Below, in pieces: positions 17,510 through 26,302 of a stretch of DNA of 64,000 nucleotides (positions within the stretch are counted from its first letter, which is position 1; the number at the start of each line of letters is the position of its first letter). A program made the translations under genes and the position numbers. The DNA lies in the NCBI RefSeq assembly GCF_026127265.1, contig NZ_WWFG01000002.1:2604001-2668000 (forward strand). The letters are read 5' to 3'. The stretch comes from Nostoc sp. KVJ3. GTDB lineage: Bacteria; Cyanobacteriota; Cyanobacteriia; Cyanobacteriales; Nostocaceae. The notes under the pieces were generated by a model that saw nothing but the letters and a program-made list of their open reading frames with translations, was not told the origin of the DNA and did no database searches.

Positions 17510-18028
17510 TTAGCTCGGAAGTTGCTTTTTCAGTGCTTCCAGAGAAGCCCAACGGTTATCAACTGGAGTATCAGAACTATCAGAAATCTCAGCAGTACTA
17601 CTTACAGGAATACCTGGACAATTCCTACTGCACAGTTGGCGCAGAGGTACTGCTAAACACATCTGCTCATACAGCCATTCATTGGGATAAAAATGACCAT
17701 CGGGTGGTAGGGTTTCAAGCAATTCTTCCATAACTACTTCCCTTTCTAGGGGCAAGTCATTTACTTGATTTGCAGTTTCGTCTAACCAGATGATTTCTTT
17801 CGTATCAAGCCCTAAGCGGCGATTGTATTGCTGCAAGCATCGGTTGCAGGTACAAGTAATAATTGTTTCTGCCTGAGCGGATACTTCCAGGTAACTGCCA
17901 TGATGCTGCACACGCACATGACCGCGAACTGGTGTTAATGTTTCCAGACCAGGCAGAAATTCCTCAACTTGAACTTCCTCTGTCCGCTCCGGGGCTTTAG
18001 TTAGCTGCGGAATATAAATTGCGTCCAT
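17510..18028 (-). CDS. DUF177 (YceD-like) metal-binding protein
   Basis: This 172-residue soluble protein of the DUF177/YceD family has the paired cysteines CTCNRCLQQY, EIIWLDE and the C-terminal LRQLCSRNCPG, probably a zinc site. YceD homologues in bacteria and plants affect 23S rRNA accumulation and usually sit by rpmF. Here it lies downstream of khpB at the end of the rpmH-rnpA-yidC block, consistent with a ribosome-related role. The C-terminus ends in a helix (NRWASLEALKKQLPS) typical of the family. Confidence 0.85.
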   Translation of the reverse strand: MDAIYIPQLTKAPERTEEVQVEEFLPGLETLTPVRGHVRVQHHGSYLEVSAQAETIITCTCNRCLQQYNRRLGLDTKEIIWLDETANQVNDLPLEREVVMEELLETLPPDGHFYPNEWLYEQMCLAVPLRQLCSRNCPGIPVSSTAEISDSSDTPVDNRWASLEALKKQLPS

Positions 18029-18160
18029 AGGATTTGTGAGACATCCTCACGAAAATGAATGGTCATTATCAGCAATAATACTGATACTACATCTTTATTT
18101 TAGCTTTTAGGAACAAGAGAAATTTTGAAATTATATTGAGCTTTCAATTAACCCTTGTAC

Positions 18161-18180
18161 AGACGCGATTAATCGCGTCT
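18161..18180. repeat. 20-bp perfect palindrome, dispersed repeat
   Basis: AGACGCGATTAATCGCGTCT is a perfect palindrome. It overlaps the 3' end of khpB and supplies its last codons and stop (AGA CGC GAT TAA). Variants occur at 40190-40260, 51014-51040 and 51959-51975, so it is a repeat family and may also act as a 3'-end hairpin. Confidence 0.8.
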
Positions 18181-18699
18181 CTCTTCTTCCAAAGAAACTG
18201 GTCGCACAACCAGATGACGATGTGGCTCTTTGCCGCGACTGAAGGTTTCCAAATCTCCAAATTCCTTCAAGAAAGTATGGATTTGTCGCCTTTCAGCAGA
18301 ACTGAGAGATTTGATTTCCACTTCTCTACCAGAAAAGCGCACTTCATCAGCTGCTCCTTCTGCTAATGCGCGAATTTCGGCTTCTCTTTTAACCCGATAG
18401 CCATTCAATTCAATGGTGTAAGAAGCTTGTTCCTCTGGGGGTTGGCTCAGGTTTAAAACCGAATTAGTTAGATACTGAATCGCATCTAGCACAGAACCAT
18501 CAGTACCAATTAATACCTGGATTTGTTCTGTCGTCAGATTAGTTTGATCGATTGTCAACCAGTAATTATCTGGCTCTGGGGAATCGCTATCTTGAGATTG
18601 GGGAGTTTCTAAATGACCCTGAATCTCAGCAGGTACTCCAGTGAGTTCTAGCAGGGTTTTTAACCACTGCTGACCCCGCTGCATTGAAATATTGCTCAT
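18169..18699 (-). CDS. khpB: KhpB/Jag family RNA-binding protein (KH and R3H domains)
   Basis: This 176-residue protein has a Jag-type KH domain (IGTDGSVLDAIQYLTNSVLN) and a C-terminal R3H domain (SSAERRQIHTFLKEF with the spaced Arg and His). Such proteins bind RNA and in many bacteria lie directly next to yidC. Here its ATG overlaps the yidC stop by four bases (18696-18699), so the two are translationally coupled. The Jag N-terminal domain of firmicutes is absent, as is common in cyanobacteria. The final codons come from the palindromic repeat at 18161-18180. Confidence 0.9.
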   Translation of the reverse strand: MSNISMQRGQQWLKTLLELTGVPAEIQGHLETPQSQDSDSPEPDNYWLTIDQTNLTTEQIQVLIGTDGSVLDAIQYLTNSVLNLSQPPEEQASYTIELNGYRVKREAEIRALAEGAADEVRFSGREVEIKSLSSAERRQIHTFLKEFGDLETFSRGKEPHRHLVVRPVSLEEERRD

Positions 18700-19847
18700 G
18701 ATCCCCCTGTGGCCTTTTTCTTGGAACTTTTCGGTTCAAATGGCAATGCTTTTTGTTCTGTGACTACTGCTTCTTTCTCCTGAGTTTCTACGATTTTTTG
18801 GAGTTCTTCTGGTAGAGGTTCGCGGGAAAGAAGATAAGTTTGTGCGGTTTGGAAAATATTACCAATCACCATATACATCAGCACCCCGGCTGGTAGGGGG
18901 AAGAACAAAAACATCCCAGAAAAGATAACTGGAGTGATTTTGTTAACTGTATCTTGCTGCGGATTGCCACCACTGGAATTTTGCCCCGATAGCATTTGGC
19001 TTACATAAAGGCTGATTCCAAAGAAGACAATCATGGCGACAATATCCCAGTGAATTGTGCCATCTGGATCTTGTGCGCCAACCCTGCCTAAAGCATCAAT
19101 GAATAAAAAGCCTTTTTCTGCTGCTAGTCCGGGGATTGTTCCTTGAATGCTAACTTCTCCCGGTTGCAAGGCTTCTACATTGCCCTCAGCATCAATTTTT
19201 ATCCGTTCTTCGCCTTTGGTGATTTTCCAATCAGGAGTTAGCTTATTTTCTGGATGTTCTGCTAAAAGTACCTGAAAGGGTTTGCCCTCAACAGTCTGAT
19301 ATTGAATTTTAGTGTGTTCTCCAACGGCCAGTTTGCTACCACTGGGTAGGATTGCAGCTACTTTAACGTGTTCGCCATCAGCAACATAAATATTTTGGGG
19401 AGCAGTAGCAAAGGCTTGGGGTTGAATTTGCTCGATTTGTTCTGCGGGAAGGATTTGCAAGTTAACGCTGTAGTTTGCGCTTGCAAAAGGCGAACCCCGC
19501 AAAGTGGCAAACAGCGCTAATAAGACCGGCATTTGTACTAATAATGGAAAACAGCCTGCTAAGGGGTTGCCAAATTCTTTTTGAACATTGACCATTTCCT
19601 CTTGCTGCTTTTGCGGTTCATCCTTATAGCGCTCTTTAATTTCTGCCATCCGCTTCTGCATCAGAGGTTGTACAATTCGCATCTTCCGCATATTGCGAAT
19701 TGAGCCAGCACTCAGGGGATAGAGCGCGAAGCGGACTATCAATGTCAAAGCAACGATCGCCAATCCGTAGCTCGGAAATATACCATAGAAGAAATCTATG
19801 ATTGGCAACATCACGTTGTTCGAGAGAAAGCCGATACCAAAATCCAT
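18696..19847 (-). CDS. yidC: Membrane protein insertase YidC/Oxa1
   Basis: This 383-residue insertase places proteins into the plasma and thylakoid membranes. Helices are seen at about 17-40 (YGLAIVALTLIVRFALYPLS), about 98-115 (CFPLLVQMPVLLALFATLRG), about 265-285 and about 305-335. The short cytoplasmic helix segment (RNMRKMRIVQPLMQKRMAEI) carries the usual basic residues. A hydrophilic insertion of about 120 residues between the second and third core helices (AEHPENKLTPDWKITKGEER) is seen in cyanobacterial YidC. The C-terminus is Lys-rich. It lies in the rpmH-rnpA-yidC-khpB order found in most bacteria. Confidence 0.95.
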   Translation of the reverse strand: MDFGIGFLSNNVMLPIIDFFYGIFPSYGLAIVALTLIVRFALYPLSAGSIRNMRKMRIVQPLMQKRMAEIKERYKDEPQKQQEEMVNVQKEFGNPLAGCFPLLVQMPVLLALFATLRGSPFASANYSVNLQILPAEQIEQIQPQAFATAPQNIYVADGEHVKVAAILPSGSKLAVGEHTKIQYQTVEGKPFQVLLAEHPENKLTPDWKITKGEERIKIDAEGNVEALQPGEVSIQGTIPGLAAEKGFLFIDALGRVGAQDPDGTIHWDIVAMIVFFGISLYVSQMLSGQNSSGGNPQQDTVNKITPVIFSGMFLFFPLPAGVLMYMVIGNIFQTAQTYLLSREPLPEELQKIVETQEKEAVVTEQKALPFEPKSSKKKATGGS

Positions 19848-19939
19848 TATTCTGAATTCAACCTGAGGTACTGTAAACTGAATCTAATTTATCTAAATCA
19901 TAAATTATGTGCGACTACCCTTCGCTACGGATAGCCGCA

Positions 19940-20010
19940 CAATTAAATGGGAATTGGGCATTGGTAAATAACCAATAGTTTTTCTTCCCCTGCTCCCTGC
20001 TCCCTGCTCA
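19940..20010. repeat. Short repeat (GGGAATTGGGCATTGG / CCCCTGCTCCCTGCTCC) between rnpA and yidC
   Basis: The spacer holds AATTGGGCATTGGTAAATAA followed by CCCCTGCTCCCTGCTCCCTG, the same heptamer-based repeats as at 3186-3278. It begins next to TTCGCTACGGATAGCCGC, another dispersed repeat word. Confidence 0.65.
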
Positions 20011-20811
20011 TCACTTGTTAGCAGTGGCGCTATATTCGGGATTTTTCGCAGCAATTCTTTCGTTAATGTAGTCATAGACTTCCCGGAATTTGGGAATTGC
20101 ACGCAATTCGAGACGACTGCCGTTTTTTAGGGTTAGTACCATATCTCCCCACAAGCCAATGCCACGGGGGATTGTAACGACTTTGACAATTTCTGAGTAA
20201 ATTATGTCAGTGCGATCGCGCCCTTGCCAACCTCCAATCACGGTAACTCGGCGATCGGTGATGCGGAAACGCAGCCACAATGCTCTGACAATTGCCCCAA
20301 CTGTTAATGGTATCCCGACAATGGTTAGCCCAATTATCAGGTTGACAATTAAATCCCCAATATGGGGGCCACCTTCATAATAGACATCTTCACGAATTCC
20401 ATCGAACACCTCAGCTTGTGCCAACAACTGCTCTAATTCTTGCAGAAATTGTGGGCTTACGCACTTAGATTCTGCTGCTGTGGGTTTGACAATGAACACT
20501 AACCGCCATCCTGGTGATAATTTGGGCAGTAAATTATATAAAGCAGAAGTAATTTGCCGCTTGATTCGGTTGCGAACCACTGCCCTTTTGCTAACTTTTG
20601 TACTTATGGAAATACCAATCCGCGTGCTGGCAAGAGTTCTTAAGTCAATTGCTTGTGTAGTCTGGGTGGCAGTGTCCAAAGAAGGTTTTCTTGAAAACAA
20701 CGGCTTTAAGGCTCTCAATGTTAAGTAAGAGCCATTACGCCGAATTCCTTCGCGGAAAACTGCCTGAAAATCCTTGCGGGATTTTAGCCGATTTGCTTTA
20801 GGCAAAGCCAC
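20011..20811 (-). CDS. rnpA: RNase P protein component fused in frame to a PH-domain protein
   Basis: Residues 1-about 135 are RnpA, which helps the RNase P RNA cut tRNA 5' leaders: MALPKANRLKSRKDFQAVFR, then GISISTKVSKRAVVRNRIKR with the conserved RNR region, and AEVFDG at the end. Without a stop, residues about 136-266 continue as a bacterial PH-domain protein (REDVYYEGGPHIGDLIVNLI, membrane helix IIGLTIVGIPLTVGAIVRAL, then RITDRRVTVIGGWQGRDRTD). RnpA is usually about 120-130 residues, and in related genomes the two are, as far as I know, normally separate genes. The join is seamless. A GTG at the boundary (in EVFDG) could allow separate translation of the second part. rpmH is 26 bases upstream. 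Confidence 0.9.
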   Translation of the reverse strand: MALPKANRLKSRKDFQAVFREGIRRNGSYLTLRALKPLFSRKPSLDTATQTTQAIDLRTLASTRIGISISTKVSKRAVVRNRIKRQITSALYNLLPKLSPGWRLVFIVKPTAAESKCVSPQFLQELEQLLAQAEVFDGIREDVYYEGGPHIGDLIVNLIIGLTIVGIPLTVGAIVRALWLRFRITDRRVTVIGGWQGRDRTDIIYSEIVKVVTIPRGIGLWGDMVLTLKNGSRLELRAIPKFREVYDYINERIAAKNPEYSATANK

Positions 20812-20837
20812 AGATACTCTTTTAGCTTAAATATGCC

Positions 20838-20972
20838 CTAAACGCTCAAACGGTGACGACCCTTTTTTCTCCTAGCCCTAATAACGTTTCTACCATCTGG
20901 TGTCCGCATTCTGGCGCGAAAACCAGAGGTTCTTTTTCTCTTACGGCTAGTACCGCCGAGTGTTCTTTTCAT
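20838..20972 (-). CDS. rpmH: Ribosomal protein L34
   Basis: This 44-residue very basic protein begins MKRTLGGTSRKRKRTSGFRA, continues RMRTPDGRNVIRARRKKGRH and ends RLSV, a full L34 of the large subunit. It is preceded by AGAGGAG as the ribosome site. It lies 26 bases upstream of rnpA on the same strand, the conserved rpmH-rnpA order. The plus-strand frame across it (20853-21050) is only its shadow. Confidence 0.97.
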   Translation of the reverse strand: MKRTLGGTSRKRKRTSGFRARMRTPDGRNVIRARRKKGRHRLSV

Positions 20973-21076
20973 ACTGTTCTCCTCTTAGGTGATTTTTATA
21001 AAAACTCACAATCTCTAATTGTATCACTTTTTTGGGGAATTGGGAATTGAGCATTGCTTACACCCACTCAGCACTC

Positions 21077-21589
21077 TTAATTGATGCTCAAAATCCATGT
21101 TCCCAGGTAGCGCAATAGTGGCACATCGCCAGGGGAAAGTACTTGACAGTTAAAGTAGTAAACTCCGCCGAAGGATGGGTTTTTCACGTTAGATAACACT
21201 ACCTCAACTGCGCTACCTGCTGGCACTGGCTCTTGAGGAAAAATATTAATTAGCTTACCTTCTTTGTCCCACTTCACTTCAGAAAGCGGAACTGCTTTGC
21301 CTTTGACTCGGACTTCAATATTTTTCTGGTCAAAAGTTCCTTTGTAATAATCAGGGTAGGTAATGGCAAATTGACCAACTGCCAATTTCATCCTTTTCGC
21401 TGGAATTCTTAATATATATCGATCCCAACCATTAGCTTGTCCACCAAAATCTAATCGGAAGGGCAGTTGATTTTCGGCTTTTACACCACTAAACAGCGTA
21501 AATCCAGGTAAACTTTGTGCCCAAGTCAGGGCAGGAAATCCAGTCACTAAACAGGTAGTCACTGCTAAAGCAGAAAGTAAACGTCGCAT
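21077..21589 (-). CDS. DUF2808 exported protein
   Basis: This 170-residue protein has a signal peptide (MRRLLSALAVTTCLVTGFPA, cleavage near WAQ-S). The DUF2808 core includes RLDFGGQANGWDRYILRIPA, FAITYPDYYKGTFDQKNIEV and NVKNPSFGGVYYFNCQV. The family is restricted largely to cyanobacteria, is exported and has no known function. It is a single minus-strand gene with 730 bases of upstream non-coding DNA. Confidence 0.85.
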   Translation of the reverse strand: MRRLLSALAVTTCLVTGFPALTWAQSLPGFTLFSGVKAENQLPFRLDFGGQANGWDRYILRIPAKRMKLAVGQFAITYPDYYKGTFDQKNIEVRVKGKAVPLSEVKWDKEGKLINIFPQEPVPAGSAVEVVLSNVKNPSFGGVYYFNCQVLSPGDVPLLRYLGTWILSIN

Positions 21590-22352
21590 AGTTAAGCTTC
21601 CTCCACCAAAAAATAAATCTGTTATCTAAAATAACTGTGTGTTAGTATTCGTTACTAAAGTTTACTACTCACTTCCTGACAATTGACGTTCAGTAACAAC
21701 AAAAAGTGCCATCATCCCTAATGTTTGAACGACAGTAAGATTGCTTAGTAATAAATTTTACATATAATCAATTTGCTTTATTATCCTTATAGAATGCTGA
21801 TTTGATGACTAGGTTAGTCAAATTTTGAACTAAATAGAAACACAGTTAGGATTTGATTGTGTTTCTAAATATGTATAAGTGTATCTAAATTTGAGAGTTT
21901 TGTTATAAAAATTGAGGGATGCCATCAGCGATCGCCAGTTAAGTTGGGCTAAATTGATTAAAATGAGTTGGAATCGAAGTCGTAATCATTAAAATTTGAT
22001 TTGGAAATTATCAAGCTTTCAAAATTGGGTCAATATTACTCTATAAGAAAGGAATACCAAAATTTCTGAATCCCGAAAATAAGCTGAAGATAAAGATGCA
22101 AAATTTGGGAATCAATTTAGGATGTGCAATACGTAACCCTGTTTGCAACTATCTGAAAATATGACATCTGCGAGCGGCAAAGTCGGGCTTTGCCTGGATA
22201 GCTAAAGAGTGGGAGAGGAAAGTTTCTTTTGTTCAATCTACAAGTAAAATTCATGGCTGATATTGCTGCCTAAGTACTATAAGTGCGGGTTATCCCTTAT
22301 CTAAACAATCACTTACTTGGCAGAGATTAGGTATTTATCTTCAGGAGATTTC
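21590..22352. other. Long intergenic region upstream of pntAA
   Basis: These AT-rich 763 bases contain the divergent promoters of the DUF2808 and transhydrogenase genes. The only clear structure is a 7-bp stem GGCAAAG...CTTTGCC at 22176-22194. An RNA gene is possible but not recognised. Confidence 0.4.
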
Positions 22353-23528
22353 ATGAGAATAGCAGTTGCTAAAGAAATTGAAGTTTGTGAACGTCGTGTG
22401 GCATTAATTCCTGACACCGTTGCTCGATTGGTAAAGCAAGGTTTGGAAGTTTGGGTAGAAACGGGTGCAGGAGAGCGGTCTTTTTTCAGCGATCCTGACT
22501 ATGAAGCAGCAGGAGCTACAATAATCAGCGATACTGCCAAATTATGGGGCGAAACAGATATTTTACTGAAAGTCAGCCCACCACAAGAACGAGAAGATGG
22601 ACGCTCAGAAGTTGATTTGTTAAAAGAAGGGGCTGTATTAGTCAGTTTCCTCAATCCTTTGGGAAATCCCATTGTGGCGCAGCAACTAGCAAATCGGAAA
22701 ATCACTGCCTTGAGTATGGAAATGATTCCCCGTACCACCAGGGCGCAAAGTATGGATGCTTTGTCATCGCAAGCTTCATTAGCAGGTTACAAAGCAGTAT
22801 TAATTGCCGCAGCTGCATTACCGAAATATTTCCCGATGTTAACCACAGCCGCCGGGACGATCGCTCCAGCGAAAGTATTTATTATGGGCGCTGGTGTAGC
22901 CGGATTGCAAGCGATCGCTACAGCGAGACGTTTGGGAGCAGTGGTAGAAGCCTTTGACATTCGTCCCGCCGTTAAAGAAGAAGTACAAAGCTTAGGGGCA
23001 AAATTCGTTGAAGTCAAATTAGACGAAGAAACCGTCGCTGCTGGTGGTTACGCCAAGGAAATTTCCGAAGCTAGCAAACAACGTACCCAAGAAGTTGTCG
23101 CCGAACACGTCAAAAATTCTGATGTCGTAATTACCACCGCCCAAGTTCCTGGAAGACAAGCACCACGGCTAGTTACAGAAGAAATGGTGGCACAGATGAA
23201 ACCCGGTTCTGTGATTGTTGATTTGGCTGCGGAACAGGGTGGTAACTGCGCCTGTACACAAGCAGGTAAAGATATTGTGTGGAACGGCGTGACAATCATC
23301 GGCCCCATCAATCTGCCATCATCGATGCCAATTCACGCCAGCCAATTGTATGCCAAGAACGTAACATCCTTGATGCAACTGCTAATTAACAAAGACAAAG
23401 CTTTGCAGGTAGACTTTAGCGACGACATCGTTGATGCGGCTTGCGTTACCCATGCAGGTGAAATTCGCAATCAACGAGTGCGGGATGCGCTACAAGCTTT
23501 GAGTACTCAACAATCGGCGGTTAATTAG
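22353..23528 (+). CDS. pntA: NAD(P) transhydrogenase alpha subunit, part 1
   Basis: This is the soluble NAD(H)-binding domain I of proton-translocating transhydrogenase, which moves hydride between NADH and NADP+ using the proton gradient. From ATG 22353 (after TCAGGAGATTTC, a clear ribosome site) it has 391 residues: MRIAVAKEIEVCERRVALIP, EMIPRTTRAQSMDALSSQAS, the Rossmann turn GAGVAGLQAIATARRLGA and VDLAAEQGGNCACTQAG. A TTG 36 bases upstream would extend it but lacks a ribosome site. The membrane part is the next gene, as in other cyanobacteria with a split alpha subunit. Confidence 0.95.
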   Translation: MRIAVAKEIEVCERRVALIPDTVARLVKQGLEVWVETGAGERSFFSDPDYEAAGATIISDTAKLWGETDILLKVSPPQEREDGRSEVDLLKEGAVLVSFLNPLGNPIVAQQLANRKITALSMEMIPRTTRAQSMDALSSQASLAGYKAVLIAAAALPKYFPMLTTAAGTIAPAKVFIMGAGVAGLQAIATARRLGAVVEAFDIRPAVKEEVQSLGAKFVEVKLDEETVAAGGYAKEISEASKQRTQEVVAEHVKNSDVVITTAQVPGRQAPRLVTEEMVAQMKPGSVIVDLAAEQGGNCACTQAGKDIVWNGVTIIGPINLPSSMPIHASQLYAKNVTSLMQLLINKDKALQVDFSDDIVDAACVTHAGEIRNQRVRDALQALSTQQSAVN

Positions 23529-23530
23529 GG

Positions 23531-23645
23531 ATGAGGGAGATGAGGGAGCAGGGGGAGCAGGGGGAGCAGGGGAAGCAGGGGGAGATGAAGAAGAAATAAC
23601 TATGCCCAATGCCCAATGCCCCATGCCCCATGCCCAATTCCCACT
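23531..23645. repeat. Short tandem repeats between pnt genes
   Basis: GGGGGAGCAGGGGGAGCAGG-type units (23531-23585) are followed by TGCCCAATGCCCAATGCCCC units (23602-23640). These are two heptamer repeat families inside the pnt operon. They make a misleading in-frame extension (from 23602) of the next gene. Confidence 0.8.
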
Positions 23646-23667
23646 TACATTAAGGAGTTTTGATTTC

Positions 23668-23961
23668 ATGACAGAGGCATTACTTGCTGCTTTGTTTGTA
23701 TTTGTGTTGGCATCTTTTATCGGCTTTGAAGTCATCAACAAAATCCCACCGACTTTACACACGCCCTTAATGTCAGGCTCAAACGCGATTTCTGGCATTT
23801 CGGTACTGGGAGCAATAGTTGCTGCTGGTGCGAGAGACACGAGTGTGTCAGTAATTCTTGGTTTGATTGCTGTGGTATTGGCAACAGTCAACGTTGTGGG
23901 TGGATTTTTAGTGACAGACAGAATGTTGCAAATGTTCAAGAAGAAGGAGATTAAGGCGTGA
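23668..23961 (+). CDS. NAD(P) transhydrogenase alpha subunit, part 2
   Basis: This small 97-residue membrane subunit (MTEALLAALFVFVLASFIGF...) has three hydrophobic helices and the conserved VINKIPPTLHTPLMSGSNAI segment of domain II. It forms part of the proton channel with PntB. The ATG at 23668 follows TAAGGAGTTTTGATTTC. An earlier ATG at 23602 would add repeat-derived residues and is rejected. Its stop overlaps the GTG of pntB by four bases. Confidence 0.93.
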   Translation: MTEALLAALFVFVLASFIGFEVINKIPPTLHTPLMSGSNAISGISVLGAIVAAGARDTSVSVILGLIAVVLATVNVVGGFLVTDRMLQMFKKKEIKA

Positions 23962-25364
23962 GCGACTTTTTACCAACTGGCATTCAGCTGACGTACTTAG
24001 TCGCTGCATCGTTATTCATTCTGGGCTTGAAAAAGCTGGGATCACCTGCTACAGCGAGGAACGGTAATATTGTAGCGGCTGTGGGGATGCTACTGGCGAT
24101 CGTGGCAACAATGCTCGATCAACATGTGTTGAACTACGAGATGATATTGTTGGGCTTGGCTATAGGATCGTTCATTGGTGCGATCGTAGCCTACAAAGTC
24201 CAAATGACCGAAATGCCCCAAATGGTGGGTTTACTCAACGGTTTGGGCGGTGCGGCTTCGGCATTAGTCGCCGTTGCCGAATTCTGGCGGTTATTAGATA
24301 GTTCTCAGGCGATACCCCTAGATGTGAACATTTCCATGCTGTTGGACGTGTTAATCGGTGGTGTTACCTTCACAGGTAGTTTTCTCGCCTTTGCCAAATT
24401 GCAAGGTTTAATTAGCGGTTCCCCGATTACATTTCCATTCCAGCAACCATTTAACCTCTTGCTTCTGGGTGCTTATATAGTAGGTAGTGCCTATTTAATC
24501 ATCACACCAGATAGTTTACCCATATTCTTGGGAGTGGTTGGCGTTTCTTTAGTATTGGGCGTGATGTTCGTCATCCCTATTGGTGGCGGCGATATGCCTG
24601 TGGTAATCTCGCTGTTGAACTCGTTGTCAGGTGTGGCGGCGGCGGCGGCTGGGTTCGTGGTGATGAACAATATGTTAATCATCGCTGGGGCTTTGGTGGG
24701 AGCATCTGGCTTAATCCTCACCGAGATTATGTGTAAGGCGATGAACCGCTCCTTATTTAGTGTGCTGTTCAGCGCTTTTGGTACAGGTTCTAGTTCTGGT
24801 TCTGCTGCTGCTAGTGGTGGTGCAACTGATCAAACTGTCCGCAGCATCGATCCTGAAGAAGGGGCGATGATGTTGGGTTATGCCCGTTCTGTGGTAATTG
24901 TACCTGGTTATGGTATGGCAGTAGCCCAAGCGCAACATAGCGTCCGGGAATTGTCAGATCAGTTAGAACGGATGGGTGTTGATGTCAAGTATGCCATTCA
25001 CCCTGTTGCTGGGAGAATGCCGGGGCACATGAATGTGTTGCTGGCTGAGGCAAATGTGCCTTATACGCAGTTGTACGACATGGATGATATTAATCCCCAG
25101 TTTGAGCAAGCGGATGTGGCTTTAGTAATTGGGGCAAATGATGTGGTAAATCCGGCGGCGCGGAGTGATAAAAATAGCCCGATTTATGGTATGCCGATTT
25201 TGGAAGTAGATCGGGCGAAGCAGACGATTGTAATTAAGCGCGGGATGAGTACGGGTTTTGCCGGTGTAGATAATGAGTTGTTCTACAAGGAGAAAACTAC
25301 GATGCTTTTTGGTGGCGCTAAGGATATGGTGTCGAAGTTGGTTTCGGAAGTGAAGCAACTTTAA
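23958..25364 (+). CDS. pntB: NAD(P) transhydrogenase beta subunit
   Basis: This 468-residue subunit has about eight to nine helices in the first 280 residues (membrane domain II). The NADP(H)-binding domain III has VIVPGYGMAVAQAQHSVREL, HPVAGRMPGHMNVLLAEANV and DVALVIGANDVVNPAARSDK, with GMSTGFAGVDNELFYKEKT near the end. It starts at GTG 23958, overlapping the stop of the preceding gene (GTGA), so translation is coupled. With the two upstream genes it makes a complete transhydrogenase. A hairpin with a T-run follows at 25413-25451. Confidence 0.96.
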   Translation: MSDFLPTGIQLTYLVAASLFILGLKKLGSPATARNGNIVAAVGMLLAIVATMLDQHVLNYEMILLGLAIGSFIGAIVAYKVQMTEMPQMVGLLNGLGGAASALVAVAEFWRLLDSSQAIPLDVNISMLLDVLIGGVTFTGSFLAFAKLQGLISGSPITFPFQQPFNLLLLGAYIVGSAYLIITPDSLPIFLGVVGVSLVLGVMFVIPIGGGDMPVVISLLNSLSGVAAAAAGFVVMNNMLIIAGALVGASGLILTEIMCKAMNRSLFSVLFSAFGTGSSSGSAAASGGATDQTVRSIDPEEGAMMLGYARSVVIVPGYGMAVAQAQHSVRELSDQLERMGVDVKYAIHPVAGRMPGHMNVLLAEANVPYTQLYDMDDINPQFEQADVALVIGANDVVNPAARSDKNSPIYGMPILEVDRAKQTIVIKRGMSTGFAGVDNELFYKEKTTMLFGGAKDMVSKLVSEVKQL

Positions 25365-25412
25365 CGAACCGCCAAGGCGCAGAGAGCGCGAAGGAAGAAT
25401 TTAGAGAGTTGG

Positions 25413-25451
25413 CTTGCCTTGGGGGTGTGATGCTTCTAAGGCAAGTTTTTT
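25413..25451 (+). terminator. Rho-independent terminator of the pnt operon
   Basis: The stem CTTGCCTT (25413-25420) pairs with AAGGCAAG (25438-25445) and is followed by TTTTTT (25446-25451). It lies 49 bases after the pntB stop. A copy of GAGGCAAGTTTTTTGTG at about 26998-27014 shows it belongs to a repeated word. Confidence 0.65.
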
Positions 25452-25521
25452 AGTCAAATAAAGTGAGTTTTGCAAATTTCGATTTTGGTGTTTATCTTGC
25501 ATAAACTATTTATAGAATTTA

Positions 25522-26241
25522 TCATGACAATTTCTTTGGCCTTACTACGGCGTACATTTTTAATCTGCCCCATATTTCTATAGCATAAAAACCAGCATCT
25601 GGATTGTCACTTGTCATAGCACGTACTACTTTAATACCTGGGCGATCGTATGTGTTCAAATATTGTTGATATTTTTTTAGTATGGGTTGAGCAGCTTTAT
25701 CATCTACAGTAAAAAATTGAATCTCAAAATTGTTTTCTATAAAAGTCTGATCAACAAAATAAGTTATGCCGCGAACTATCTTATGACACAAACGTTCTAA
25801 CTTATCGGCTGATATTGGAATAGATGCATATTCTGGATAATAAACATTGCTTTGTACTTGAAAATTTGGATGTAAACCTATAGCTGGAATTGCTTCCCAT
25901 TTAACTATTTCTTGTTTTATCTTCTCTCTTTTTCTTTCTCTTATTCGTTTTTCTCTTCTATCATTTGCATAGTCTGGATCTATTGAACGTAATACCTTAT
26001 CTGTAATTCCGCTTGACTTTGCATCTTCAGGATCAATACACAAACCTAGTCTCAAAAGTAGATCCTCTTCCAATCTGCCATATTGCTCGTTGCATTTTTT
26101 GCATGATGGAATTGTCCATCTTTGCAAATTTTCAGGAGTATTATCTGGATACCAAGCAAACGGGAATATGTGATCTCGTGTCAAATCTTCCACATTTTGT
26201 AAACAATGTACACATCTTCCTGACTTAGATCGTTTAGCCAT
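25522..26241 (-). CDS. HNH endonuclease domain protein
   Basis: This 239-residue protein has an N-terminal HNH zinc-type nuclease fold: C10/C13 (RCVHCLQN), D23-H24 (TRDHIFPFAWYP), N38 (TPENLQRWTIP) and C47/C50-N51 (SCKKCNEQYG). The remaining 180 residues contain a charged helix (NDRREKRIRERKREKIKQEI) and a beta-rich region of unknown fold. It could be a defence or mobile-element nuclease; no methylase or partner is adjacent. It opens the accessory island (25.5-32.7 kb). The ATG start at 26241 places the first zinc cysteine normally. Confidence 0.82.
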   Translation of the reverse strand: MAKRSKSGRCVHCLQNVEDLTRDHIFPFAWYPDNTPENLQRWTIPSCKKCNEQYGRLEEDLLLRLGLCIDPEDAKSSGITDKVLRSIDPDYANDRREKRIRERKREKIKQEIVKWEAIPAIGLHPNFQVQSNVYYPEYASIPISADKLERLCHKIVRGITYFVDQTFIENNFEIQFFTVDDKAAQPILKKYQQYLNTYDRPGIKVVRAMTSDNPDAGFYAIEIWGRLKMYAVVRPKKLS

Positions 26242-26302
26242 TGTTTGCCTTGTTGCAGTTAAAATTTATTGTAGGTGGGGTAGAGCAACAGAGGAATCTA
26301 AC

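Noticed and set aside
20853..21050. Plus-strand frame over rpmH
   Set aside because: Antisense of the L34 gene, which is certain.
22317..22352. TTG extension of pntA
   Set aside because: The ATG at 22353 has a good ribosome site and matches the family start.
23602..23667. Earlier ATG for the second pnt gene
   Set aside because: The added residues come from TGCCCAA repeats; the ATG at 23668 has AAGGAG upstream.
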